Source: an uncultured Ruminococcus sp. (GTDB lineage Bacteria; Bacillota; Clostridia; Oscillospirales; Ruminococcaceae). Taken from it: a stretch of 52,618 nt of DNA. The notes under the pieces were generated by a model. The model was not told where the DNA came from. It searched no databases and was given only the letters and a program-made list of their open reading frames with translations. Every line of letters begins with the position of its first letter. Positions within the stretch are counted from its first letter, which is position 1. Below are positions 34,662-42,183 of the stretch, piece by piece. A program made the position numbers and the translations under genes. The stretch is from NCBI GenBank assembly GCA_900543105.1, contig UQQA01000005.1, positions 1 to 52,618 of the forward strand. The letters run 5' to 3'.

Positions 34662-36338
34662 TTACTTTATTTCAAGGATAGGTTCAGCGATAGATGCGCC
34701 TGCAGGTACCATAGGAAGAACGTTGATATCCTTGTCGATAAGACAGTTGATAAGAACGGGGTGACCCGATGTAAGCGCCTTTTCAAGTGTAGGACGAACT
34801 TCTTCTTTCTTGCTGATAGTGTGAGCCTCAACACCGAGAGCTTTTCCGAGCATCTCAAAATCAGTAGCCTTTTCAAGCGTTGTCTGCGAGAACTTATTGT
34901 TGTAGAAAAGCTTCTGCCACTGACGAACCATTCCGAGAACGGAGTTGTTGAATACAAGTTCGATAACAGGCAGATCATATTTTGCAAGCGTTGTAAGCTC
35001 ATTCATATTCATATAGAAGCTTCCGTCGCCTGCGATATTGATAACGTACTTGTCAGGATTGCCGACCTTGCTGCCGATAGCGGCACCCAATCCGTAACCC
35101 ATTGTGCCAAGCCCGCCCGAAGTTGCAATGCTGTTCGGCTTGGAGAAATTGAAGAATTCGGCTGTCCACATCTGATGCTGACCAACTTCCGTTGTGATGA
35201 TGGCATTTCCGTTAGTAAGTTCGCAAAGCGTTTCGAGAACATACTGCGGAAGAATGTCATCAGGGTCGGAAGAAACCTGAATAAGCGGATATTCAGCTTT
35301 CCACTTTTCAATTTCAGCCATCCATTCGTGATGATCCTGCTTTTCAAGCTTTTCATTTATAAGAGAGAGTGCAAGCTTTATATCTCCGACAACCTTATCG
35401 GTAATTTCAACATTCTTGTTGATCTCGGCACTGTCGATCTCAAACTGAAGTATCTTTTTGCCCTGCATGATCTCATCAAAGCTCTTGGCATTGCAGGTAA
35501 CACGATCGGAAAATCTTGAACCGACAACGATCATAAGATCGCATTCGCCGACAGCAAGGGAAGATGTTTTTGTGCCGTGCATACCGAGCATACCCGTATA
35601 GCGCGGATTTGTGTTGTCAAACGCAGCCTGTCCCATAAGCGTGAGCGAAACAGGAGCGTCAACGAGTTCTGCGAACTTAGCAAGCTCATCAAATGCGCCT
35701 GAAAGTACTGCGCCGCCGCCTGCGTAGATCATCGGCTTCTTAGCAGCAGAAATTACCTTTACAGCATTTTCAATCTCTGCTTCATCAACAGAATATGTAG
35801 GCTGCAGCAGTTCTTTATGTTCAAATTCGCATTTTGCAGCTGTGATATCCTTAGGAATATCAATAAGAACAGGACCTTTTCTGCCCGAATTTGCAATATA
35901 GAAAGCCTCTCTGATAGTGTCAGCGAGTTCATTTACATCTTTAACGATGTAGTTATGCTTTGTGATAGGCATTGTGATGCCCGTGATATCAACTTCCTGG
36001 AAACTGTCAAGACCAAGGAGAGCTGTTCCGACGTTTCCCGTAATAGCAACCATAGGGATACTGTCCATATATGCAGTTGCGATACCCGTAACGAGATTAG
36101 TTGCGCCCGGACCCGATGTTGCAATAACTACGCCGGTTTTGCCCGTTGTACGGGAATAGCCGTCAGCGGCGTGCGAAGCACCCTGCTCGTGAGAAGTAAG
36201 AATATGCTTTATCCTGTCGCTGTAATCGTAAAGTGCGTCATAAATGTTGAGTACAGCTCCGCCGGGGTAGCCGAAAACAGTATCAACTCCCTGTTCAAGA
36301 AGACATTCAAGTATGATCTGTGAACCGTTCAATATCAT
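34662..36338 (-). CDS. ilvB: Acetolactate synthase, large subunit
   Basis: 558 residues, thiamine-diphosphate enzyme. It condenses pyruvates (or pyruvate and 2-ketobutyrate), the first shared step of valine, leucine and isoleucine synthesis. Marks are FGYPGGAVLNIYDAL, the ThDP glutamate in SHEQGASH, and GDGSFYMNMNELTTL. The regulatory small subunit ilvN/ilvH is not adjacent. GGGAG lies within a short upstream ORF that ends just before the start. Confidence 0.95.
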   Translation of the reverse strand: MILNGSQIILECLLEQGVDTVFGYPGGAVLNIYDALYDYSDRIKHILTSHEQGASHAADGYSRTTGKTGVVIATSGPGATNLVTGIATAYMDSIPMVAITGNVGTALLGLDSFQEVDITGITMPITKHNYIVKDVNELADTIREAFYIANSGRKGPVLIDIPKDITAAKCEFEHKELLQPTYSVDEAEIENAVKVISAAKKPMIYAGGGAVLSGAFDELAKFAELVDAPVSLTLMGQAAFDNTNPRYTGMLGMHGTKTSSLAVGECDLMIVVGSRFSDRVTCNAKSFDEIMQGKKILQFEIDSAEINKNVEITDKVVGDIKLALSLINEKLEKQDHHEWMAEIEKWKAEYPLIQVSSDPDDILPQYVLETLCELTNGNAIITTEVGQHQMWTAEFFNFSKPNSIATSGGLGTMGYGLGAAIGSKVGNPDKYVINIAGDGSFYMNMNELTTLAKYDLPVIELVFNNSVLGMVRQWQKLFYNNKFSQTTLEKATDFEMLGKALGVEAHTISKKEEVRPTLEKALTSGHPVLINCLIDKDINVLPMVPAGASIAEPILEIK

Positions 36339-36340
36339 TT

Positions 36341-36397
36341 TTAGGATCTCCCTTTCAAAAAATGAGATATCCGATCAGAGATTTTTGCCTGATACAT
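36341..36397 (-). CDS. Possible 18-residue leader ORF before ilvB
   Basis: ATG at 36397 to TAA at 36341, ending 2 bases before the ilvB start and containing its ribosome site. It has two Ile and one Leu but no Val, so it does not look like a classic attenuator peptide. Two interleaved stems lie upstream (36380-36386 with 36401-36407, and 36389-36394 with 36410-36415). This may be chance. Confidence 0.25.
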   Translation of the reverse strand: MYQAKISDRISHFLKGRS

Positions 36398-36431
36398 CGT
36401 AAAAATCCTTATCAGATACAATATATTTAAC

Positions 36432-36460
36432 ATTTTACCTCAAAAATCTTTTTTTGTCAA
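36432..36460 (-). promoter_or_regulatory. Promoter of ilvB
   Basis: Minus strand TTGACA (36455-36460), 17 bases, TAAAAT (36432-36437). The leader to ilvB is about 90 bases. Confidence 0.75.
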
Positions 36461-36510
36461 TGTATTTTTTGTAAAGTATGGTAAATCAAACGTTTTGCCT
36501 AACATTCTAT

Positions 36511-36531
36511 AATTGTTTCAATAAAACAATT
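36511..36531. promoter_or_regulatory. Dyad between ilvB and the membrane-protein gene
   Basis: AATTGTTT (36511-36518) and AAACAATT (36524-36531) form a perfect 8-bp inverted repeat with a 5-base centre, lying between two divergent promoters. It is a candidate operator. Confidence 0.4.
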
Positions 36532-36542
36532 CCGTAAAATAA

Positions 36543-36571
36543 TTGACTTATCAGCAAAAAAATGTTATAAT
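36543..36571 (+). promoter_or_regulatory. Promoter of the 191-residue membrane protein
   Basis: TTGACT (36543-36548), 17 bases, TATAAT (36566-36571) with TGT before it (extended -10). Confidence 0.75.
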
Positions 36572-36610
36572 ATTATAAAAGATTTTGTACGTTTTTAACG
36601 GTTGGTGAAT

Positions 36611-37186
36611 ATGAAAAAAACTGAAGTTTCCGAAAATATAAATTCCAAAAAAGTTAGCTATAAGGTTTCTCTCGGCGGTATAGTTGCAGCTCTCTGCCTT
36701 ACGCTGATGTTTCTGACGGCTGTTTTTCCTCCGCTGAATATGACGCTGCCACTGTTTGCAGGAATGTTGATATCAGTAGTTGCTATCGAAATTTCGCCTT
36801 CATGGGCGCTTGTGACATATATAGTTGTTGCTATCCTGTCATTTTTTATAACGCCCGATAAAGAAGCCGCCATATTTTTCAGTGCGCTTTTCGGATATTA
36901 TCCCATACTCAAAGATGCTGTTGACAAAATGAAAGCAAAGCTTATGGCGTGGCTTATAAAGCTTGCGGTTTTTGATGCCGCAATGATACTCATTTATTAT
37001 ATTACGATATATGTGCTTGGAACTCTCGATATTTTCGAGGAATTCGGATTTCTCGGCGACTTTATGATCCCCGTTTTGTTCATCGCCATAAGCCTGATCT
37101 ATGTATTGTATGATTATTGCCTGACAGTGATAAAAGAAGCCTATATCAAATGGTTTAGACCGACTTTTCTAAGAAAATTCAAATAA
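36611..37186 (+). CDS. Integral membrane protein of unknown function
   Basis: 191 residues with five or six hydrophobic segments (starting VSLGGIVAALCLTLMFL). The overall pattern, with an early AALCLTLMF helix and small-residue helices, resembles substrate-binding (S) components of ECF transporters, but no ECF ATPase is nearby and the match is not firm. The start at 36611 is the first ATG after the promoter; only a weak GGTG site precedes it. A terminator follows directly. Confidence 0.75.
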   Translation: MKKTEVSENINSKKVSYKVSLGGIVAALCLTLMFLTAVFPPLNMTLPLFAGMLISVVAIEISPSWALVTYIVVAILSFFITPDKEAAIFFSALFGYYPILKDAVDKMKAKLMAWLIKLAVFDAAMILIYYITIYVLGTLDIFEEFGFLGDFMIPVLFIAISLIYVLYDYCLTVIKEAYIKWFRPTFLRKFK

Positions 37187-37213
37187 AAAAGCTGCACCGT
37201 TGATGCAGCTTTT
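37187..37213. terminator. Bidirectional terminator
   Basis: AAAAGCTGCA (37187-37196) and TGCAGCTTTT (37204-37213) form a perfect stem with A-run on one side and T-run on the other. It separates two convergent genes. Confidence 0.85.
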
Positions 37214-37219
37214 ATTTTA

Positions 37220-38452
37220 TCAATCTATCATATTGTCATTAGCCTGTGTAAGACTGTTCCAAATATCATTTACATTCTCTACACACTCAAAATATTTCTG
37301 TGCAATGAGGGAAGAGGGGATTCCAAGCTCTTCGGCAGCCGTGCTCATATTTCTCCAGTCAGCCTTTTCGTATGAAAGAACAAGAGATAAAAGCGTTCCT
37401 GCCTTGCCTTCACCCTTAAGAAGACCATTCTTTATCTCATCGCTTATCGGGAGCTGTTCAAGTGCTTCATCAATGGAGATATCCATAAGCTTATCAAGCG
37501 TTGAGAACATACCGAGAAGATAACCCTCGGAACGTGAAATAGGCATATCGTGTGCAAGGACTACAAGCTCGGAAGCGAACATTGCTCGGAGGAACGAAAG
37601 CTTTATAAGCTCCTCCTGTGCGCCATCGTCCTGTTTGAAGCTGAGAAGGTATATCCACTGCTTGAGCTGTCCAAGGCCTAAGATAACAAGTGCCTGCTTT
37701 ACCGAACGCGCACGGTTTCTGAGTGCAAAGTAAGCAGAGTTTACAAGCTTTAAAAGAGAGTAGGTGAGTGATACATCACGGGAAATTATCTCTTCGATCT
37801 CGTCAATATCAGGTTCATCTCTCGTAACTGCGATCATAAGCAGGAAGAAGTTGCTCTGGAGATGATTAGCCTTTTTAACAGTAGATGAAGTTTTCTGTGC
37901 AAGATACGAACCCTGAAAATACGAGCAGCCAAGTGCCTTAGCACGTTCATACTGCTCAGCAGTTTCAACGTTGTAGGCAATTACCTTTTTGCCGAACGAC
38001 ATACCGATCTTTACAAGATTTTCAAGTGATGGATCTTCACGGGCAAAATTGATCTTGATATAGTCAACAATGTCAAGAATACCGAAAAATCTCGGTGCAA
38101 ACTCAAAGTCGATAACAGCGATCTTGTAGCCGCTCTGTTTGAGCTTTGTTATGTAGCTGTGCGACATCGGATTTGTAATAAGCGAATCCTCTATCTGAAT
38201 TACAAGCTTGCTCGTTTCAAACATCTTGGGAATATTTTTTTCAAGCAAACTTTGTGTAAAGGTCAGGAAAGCGACCTTGCCGCTCAAAAACTTCTCACTG
38301 TTCATCGAAGAAAGAAAGTTCTCGATAGCATTGGCAGCAGTTGAGTCATCTGTCTGCGTTTCAGCAAAGCTGCTGTCAGCATATAATATTTCATAGCCGA
38401 ATGTTTTCTGGTTAGAATCCATAAGTGCTTGTCTTACAATATAAGAATCCAT
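37220..38452 (-). CDS. EAL-like/HDOD signalling protein (YuxH type)
   Basis: 410 residues. The N-terminal half resembles an EAL domain but is degenerate: GYEIL stands where EAL is expected, and most catalytic acids are not recognisable. The C-terminal half (about 200-400) is an HDOD domain. This YuxH-like arrangement is usually thought to be regulatory rather than an active c-di-GMP phosphodiesterase. No partner is evident nearby. AGGAG precedes the ATG. Confidence 0.8.
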   Translation of the reverse strand: MDSYIVRQALMDSNQKTFGYEILYADSSFAETQTDDSTAANAIENFLSSMNSEKFLSGKVAFLTFTQSLLEKNIPKMFETSKLVIQIEDSLITNPMSHSYITKLKQSGYKIAVIDFEFAPRFFGILDIVDYIKINFAREDPSLENLVKIGMSFGKKVIAYNVETAEQYERAKALGCSYFQGSYLAQKTSSTVKKANHLQSNFFLLMIAVTRDEPDIDEIEEIISRDVSLTYSLLKLVNSAYFALRNRARSVKQALVILGLGQLKQWIYLLSFKQDDGAQEELIKLSFLRAMFASELVVLAHDMPISRSEGYLLGMFSTLDKLMDISIDEALEQLPISDEIKNGLLKGEGKAGTLLSLVLSYEKADWRNMSTAAEELGIPSSLIAQKYFECVENVNDIWNSLTQANDNMID

Positions 38453-38507
38453 AGCAATACTCCTGTTTTTAGAGATTTCATCAGTAGGTACAATGCTTTA
38501 TATGTTT

Positions 38508-38536
38508 ATTATAATACATTTTTGTGAAAATTACAA
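38508..38536 (-). promoter_or_regulatory. Promoter of the HDOD gene
   Basis: Minus strand TTGTAA (38531-38536), 17 bases, TATAAT (38508-38513). Confidence 0.6.
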
Positions 38537-38548
38537 TATCATTTAAAA

Positions 38549-39199
38549 TTATAACAATTTGTCAAAAGAATATACATATTTATCCGAGAGCGTTTTTATC
38601 ATATCAATATCCTGCTCAGAGTATTTATCGTAAACAGCGCAAACATAAGCATCAGTTTTTGAAGCTGTCCTGACCGCAGTGAGCGTATCCTCAAAAATAA
38701 TGCACTTTGAAAGTGGAAAACCTGCTATTTCGGCTGCTTTTAGATAGACATCGGGTTCATTCTTACCTTTTCCCACTTCATCTGTTGTAATAAAGCCGTC
38801 AAAAAGGTCATATACATCGTTTCTTCGCAATAAAGGCTCGTAAAGCTCGGCAGGGGAGGCTGTCGCAAGAACTATCTTCTTACCTGAGTTTTTCATTTCG
38901 TGCAAAAGCTCCGATGCATAGGATTTCAACTGAATATTGTTCGCATATTCAATGCGGGCAAGTTCATTTATCTCTTCGGTAAATCTTTCGTCGCTTATAG
39001 GAACGCCAAGCTTTCTCATAGCATCGGCAGCCTGCTGATAAGTCAGTGAAGCAAGCCTGACAATAAATTCGTCATCAGCTGTGATACCGTATTTTTCAAG
39101 AATAATTCTGTCAAGCTTTTCCCAGACCGTGTTGGAATCTGCAAGTGTGCCGTCAAGGTCAAAAATCGCGGCAGAAAAGCCGGTCAGATCAGCGTTCAT
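38549..39199 (-). CDS. HAD-superfamily hydrolase (phosphoglucomutase-like)
   Basis: 216 residues. Motif I is FDLDGTLAD, motif II LATASP, and the lysine/aspartate end is KCIIFEDTLTAV. A helical cap follows motif I, as in beta-phosphoglucomutase and related phosphatases. Substrate not determinable. It overlaps the upstream NYN gene by 11 bases, so the two are translated together. Confidence 0.88.
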   Translation of the reverse strand: MNADLTGFSAAIFDLDGTLADSNTVWEKLDRIILEKYGITADDEFIVRLASLTYQQAADAMRKLGVPISDERFTEEINELARIEYANNIQLKSYASELLHEMKNSGKKIVLATASPAELYEPLLRRNDVYDLFDGFITTDEVGKGKNEPDVYLKAAEIAGFPLSKCIIFEDTLTAVRTASKTDAYVCAVYDKYSEQDIDMIKTLSDKYVYSFDKLL

Positions 39200-39929
39200 T
39201 GGTTTTCTCCTTTATAAGAACAACCTTAACGTTCGGATTAAGCTCACTCGGAACCGAAATAATATCATAACGTCCGAATGATTTTATAAAAGGCGTGAGC
39301 TTTTTATATCCGAAATGACGTACATCAAAACTCGGAAAGCGCTTTATAAGAATATTTCCGACATCACTGAGTGCCGCGCAGCCGCTTTCGTCCGAAACAT
39401 CGGAAACGATCTCGGCAACAGCCCTTTTGATATTGGTTATAGTCATATCGTCCGATTCGCTCTCACGCACTTCCCCTTTGTCATCGGAAACCTTTTCTCC
39501 ACCGATTATTTCAAGATATTTAAAACGGTTGCAGGCGGCAATAAATGCATTCGGCGTTTTCTTTTCTCCCATTCCGATAACATTCATTCCCGATTCGCGA
39601 AGCCTTACCGCAAGACGGGTAAAATCGCTGTCGCTTGAAACGATGCAAAAGCCATCAACGCTGCCCGAATAAAGAATATCCATTGCATCGATTATCATTG
39701 CCGAATCGGTTGAGCTTTTTCCCGTTGTATAACCGTACTGCTGAATGGGCGTGATAGAATGGTTGAGAAGAATATTCTTCCATGATGAAAGTCCGGGACG
39801 TGTCCAGTCACCGTAAATTCGTTTATATGTTATTGTTCCTTCATTTGAAATTTCGTCAAGTATTGCTTTGATATATTTATCCGAAACATTGTCTGCATCA
39901 ATAAGAACTGCGTATTTTTTGTCTGACAT
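39189..39929 (-). CDS. NYN-domain nuclease-like protein with LOTUS/OST-HTH end
   Basis: 246 residues. The NYN domain (about 5-145) has the acidic residues of PIN-like nucleases in VLIDADNVS, STDSAMIIDAMDIL and IVSSDSDFTRLA. The C-terminal region (about 165-240) with VGNILIKRFPSFDVRHFGY is an OST-HTH/LOTUS domain, an RNA-binding module. NYN-LOTUS proteins are probably RNases acting on structured RNA. The gene overlaps a HAD phosphatase. GGGAGG precedes the ATG. Confidence 0.88.
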   Translation of the reverse strand: MSDKKYAVLIDADNVSDKYIKAILDEISNEGTITYKRIYGDWTRPGLSSWKNILLNHSITPIQQYGYTTGKSSTDSAMIIDAMDILYSGSVDGFCIVSSDSDFTRLAVRLRESGMNVIGMGEKKTPNAFIAACNRFKYLEIIGGEKVSDDKGEVRESESDDMTITNIKRAVAEIVSDVSDESGCAALSDVGNILIKRFPSFDVRHFGYKKLTPFIKSFGRYDIISVPSELNPNVKVVLIKEKTNER

Positions 39930-40016
39930 TTTTAACCTCCCACAATCAGATAGTATAGTAAAAATATTGTAGCGTTTATATTTCGTGAAAAATGTAAAAA
40001 TGAGGTTTCTGTATGT

Positions 40017-41429
40017 TTAAAGATTGTTCAATCCGTTGGAATGTATTCTCTGTGGGTAATCCTTGAATGCATAGTTAAGGTCAACTTCTCCGTCGATGCC
40101 CTTGATCTTTCCGGTAGAGCTGTACTGCCACATTCCGTAGTGATAGTCATAGTTGCTTATAAGACGTTCCTCATCTCCCCAGCAAGCGACCCAGATATCG
40201 TATGCAGTGAGCTTTTCTATATATGTATTATCCGTGAGAAATTTTGCACCGCTGTATATCATTGCAAAATATCCTGCATTCTCAAGTTCTTCCATAAATG
40301 CTGTTATGATATCGGTAACTTCCTTGCGCGACATAGAATTATAAAAGCTTTCCTCAATGTCAAGAACAACAGGATATTCAGGACTGTATTTTCTTATTGT
40401 TTTAAGGAAAAATCTTGCTTCCTTCTTAGCTTCGGCAACGCTTCTTGCGTAAGTATAATGATAAAATCCGTAAGGAATACCGTATTTTTCGCAGCCGTTT
40501 ACGTTACGTTTGAGCTTTATATCAACATCGGTCGAACCGAAAGAGCTTCTTATCATTGCAAAATCGATACCACTCGCGCTGACCTTTTTCCAGTTGATAT
40601 CGCCCTGCCACTTTGAAACATCAATGCCTTTGAAATATTCACTGTAAACACTGACACTGCAAATAGCTTTTTTGCCCGATGAAGTTCTTAAAACAATATC
40701 CGTTATTCCGTCGGAAACACCTGTAATAACGCCATTAGAGTCCACAGTTGCAATAGATGTATCTTCCGAGCGGAAGCTTACTTCATCGTATGCTCCGAGA
40801 GGATAAAGGATATAGCCGAGCGTTACGCTGCTGCCCTGACGCAGTGTGATGTTGTCACTTATGGGGGAGATCTTTGTAACTTTTTTGTTATTCACACCAT
40901 AAGCGTATGGGTCGGGAACATTTATTTTGACACTTGCGGATGATCCGTTTGAAGTTTCAAGCTTGATAACAGCACTTCCTATACCAACTACCGTAACAAG
41001 TCCGTCATCATCTACCATTGCAACACTCGGATTTATCGATTTATATGTAACATAATCATCACTTTGAGCAGGATAAAGCCTATATTTAATCTGATAGGTG
41101 CTGCCGAGGTCAAGTGTTGGTTTCAAGTCGGAAATCACACGAATACGGTTTGCCGGCTTTGTTACCTTAGTTCGTTCATTGCTTCCGATAACACCCTCCT
41201 GATCTTCAACAGCATCACTGTTTTCGTTAGTATTTGATGTATCATCGCCATTATTCGCTGTTTCATAACCATTCTCGCCAGTATCGGATATATCATCATC
41301 GAAAATTTCATCGATCATCGTATCTTCGGGGTAAGCATCATCATCTGCAAAAATATTTATAGAAGCTGCGCTTACAGACATAAGTATCGCAGTAAAAAGT
41401 GCTATTGATCTTGACATTAAATTCTTCAT
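40017..41429 (-). CDS. Secreted GH25 lysozyme with two Big2 domains
   Basis: 470 residues. Signal peptide (about 1-28, ending INIFA), a Glu/Asp/Asn-rich linker, two bacterial Ig-like (Big2) repeats (about 90-165 and 175-250), then a glycoside hydrolase family 25 domain. GH25 acids are visible in GIDVSKWQGDI and VVLDIEESF. The enzyme cuts cell-wall muramidic bonds and probably works at the surface. The start at 41429 is chosen because GAGGA sits 8 bases upstream; ATG 41444 lacks a site. Confidence 0.9.
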   Translation of the reverse strand: MKNLMSRSIALFTAILMSVSAASINIFADDDAYPEDTMIDEIFDDDISDTGENGYETANNGDDTSNTNENSDAVEDQEGVIGSNERTKVTKPANRIRVISDLKPTLDLGSTYQIKYRLYPAQSDDYVTYKSINPSVAMVDDDGLVTVVGIGSAVIKLETSNGSSASVKINVPDPYAYGVNNKKVTKISPISDNITLRQGSSVTLGYILYPLGAYDEVSFRSEDTSIATVDSNGVITGVSDGITDIVLRTSSGKKAICSVSVYSEYFKGIDVSKWQGDINWKKVSASGIDFAMIRSSFGSTDVDIKLKRNVNGCEKYGIPYGFYHYTYARSVAEAKKEARFFLKTIRKYSPEYPVVLDIEESFYNSMSRKEVTDIITAFMEELENAGYFAMIYSGAKFLTDNTYIEKLTAYDIWVACWGDEERLISNYDYHYGMWQYSSTGKIKGIDGEVDLNYAFKDYPQRIHSNGLNNL

Positions 41430-41486
41430 TTTAAAAATCCTCATAAAAATTCTCAGTAAAATTGGTTTAAATGATCATATATGTTT

Positions 41487-41515
41487 ATTGTATAACAATA
41501 GTGCCCTCTTGTCAA
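41487..41515 (-). promoter_or_regulatory. Promoter of the GH25 gene
   Basis: Minus strand TTGACA (41510-41515), 17 bases, TACAAT (41487-41492). Confidence 0.7.
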
Positions 41516-41550
41516 CAAAATATTAGATTTTTTTGCAGGTAATTTTTGTT

Positions 41551-41579
41551 ATGTCATTTTGCTGTTCATTTCATATAAT
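41551..41579 (+). promoter_or_regulatory. Candidate promoter of the cotJ operon
   Basis: CATATAAT at 41572-41579 fits a sigma-E-type -10 (CATAcAAT), with GTCATTTT upstream at short spacing. The same DNA also fits a weak sigma-A promoter (ATGTCA, 17 bases, TATAAT). CotJ genes are mother-cell, sigma-E controlled in Bacillus, which favours the first reading. Confidence 0.4.
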
Positions 41580-41622
41580 GAAAATGGAAGTGATAAAACT
41601 AAAAATGGAAAGAGGAGCTGCT

Positions 41623-41814
41623 ATGGATAAAAACTATAAAAATGAAACAAGCCTGTTCCCGGAAGATACTCCGCTTGCAATGTGCTATGTTCCGTTCCAA
41701 AAATATGATGAGACCTACCCTGAAAATATTGCTCTTGAAAAAGGAACTGTCTTTCCTGAGCTTTATTTTCCGTTTTTAGGAGACGGAGGTGACTGCGATG
41801 AAATGTGCAAGTAA
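41623..41814 (+). CDS. cotJA: Spore coat protein CotJA
   Basis: 63 residues. Family features are AMCYVPFQKYDETYPENIAL and GTVFPELYFPF. CotJA is an inner spore-coat component made in the mother cell with CotJB and CotJC. The start at 41623 has AGAGGAG upstream; the longer reading frame has no ribosome site. Overlaps cotJB by 17 bases. Confidence 0.9.
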   Translation: MDKNYKNETSLFPEDTPLAMCYVPFQKYDETYPENIALEKGTVFPELYFPFLGDGGDCDEMCK

Positions 41815-42052
41815 TCTTTTAAAGGTCATACAGATGTACGATTTCTATCTTTACGACCTCAACCTATTTCTTGATACACACCCGAATGACAGAAACGCTT
41901 TAGCGAAGTTCAACGAGATAAAAGAGCGCAAAAAGAAAGCCATCGAAGCATATAACGAAAACTACGGCCCGCTGACAGCGCGCCAGAATAACTCCGATAA
42001 ACATTTCTATTGGACAGATGACCCATGGCCTTGGGAAAGGAGTGCTAACTGA
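41798..42052 (+). CDS. cotJB: Spore coat protein CotJB
   Basis: 84 residues. CotJB domain: LLKVIQMYDFYLYDLNLFLDTHP, NYGPLTA, and the C-terminal tryptophan-rich WTDDPWPWE. GGAGGT at 41785 sets the start at 41798. It overlaps cotJC by one base (TGATG). Confidence 0.92.
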   Translation: MKCASNLLKVIQMYDFYLYDLNLFLDTHPNDRNALAKFNEIKERKKKAIEAYNENYGPLTARQNNSDKHFYWTDDPWPWERSAN

Positions 42053-42165
42053 TGTGGGCTTATGAAAAACGACTGCAATACCCGGTAAATATCAAAAACC
42101 CAAACCCTAAGCTTGCACAGCTTATTATTACTCAATTGGGCGGTGCAGGTGTCAAACAGTTATAA
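42052..42165 (+). pseudogene. cotJC: cotJC, truncated by the mobile element
   Basis: 37 codons. The start is normal for CotJC, the spore-coat manganese catalase-like protein (WAYEKRLQYPVNIK, LAQLIITQLGGA). Native similarity stops at about codon 33, where relatives read GGPDGEL or similar and continue for about 150 more residues; here GVKQL and a stop follow. The rest of the gene must lie beyond the right end of the inserted element, outside this window. If the element excises precisely the gene would be restored. Confidence 0.85.
42138..42156. other. Probable left attachment site of the element (attL)
   Basis: The point where the cotJC coding similarity ends (about 42144-42153, GGTGCAGGT) lies 30-40 bases from the end of the integrase gene. 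It is the expected attL of a serine integrase element. The GG or GT dinucleotide that forms the crossover cannot be fixed without the right end. Confidence 0.55.
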
Positions 42166-42183
42166 TTGCGTTGCAAATAAAAA

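Noticed and set aside
34761..35519. Long open frame on the plus strand opposite ilvB
   Set aside because: It is a codon-bias shadow of ilvB, with no ribosome site or family features.
36341..36397. Classic leader-peptide attenuation of ilvB
   Set aside because: The ORF has few branched-chain codons and no downstream T-tailed stem; kept only as a low-confidence observation.
37220..38452. Active c-di-GMP phosphodiesterase
   Set aside because: The EAL motif and most metal-binding acids are not recognisable; the HDOD half indicates a regulatory protein.
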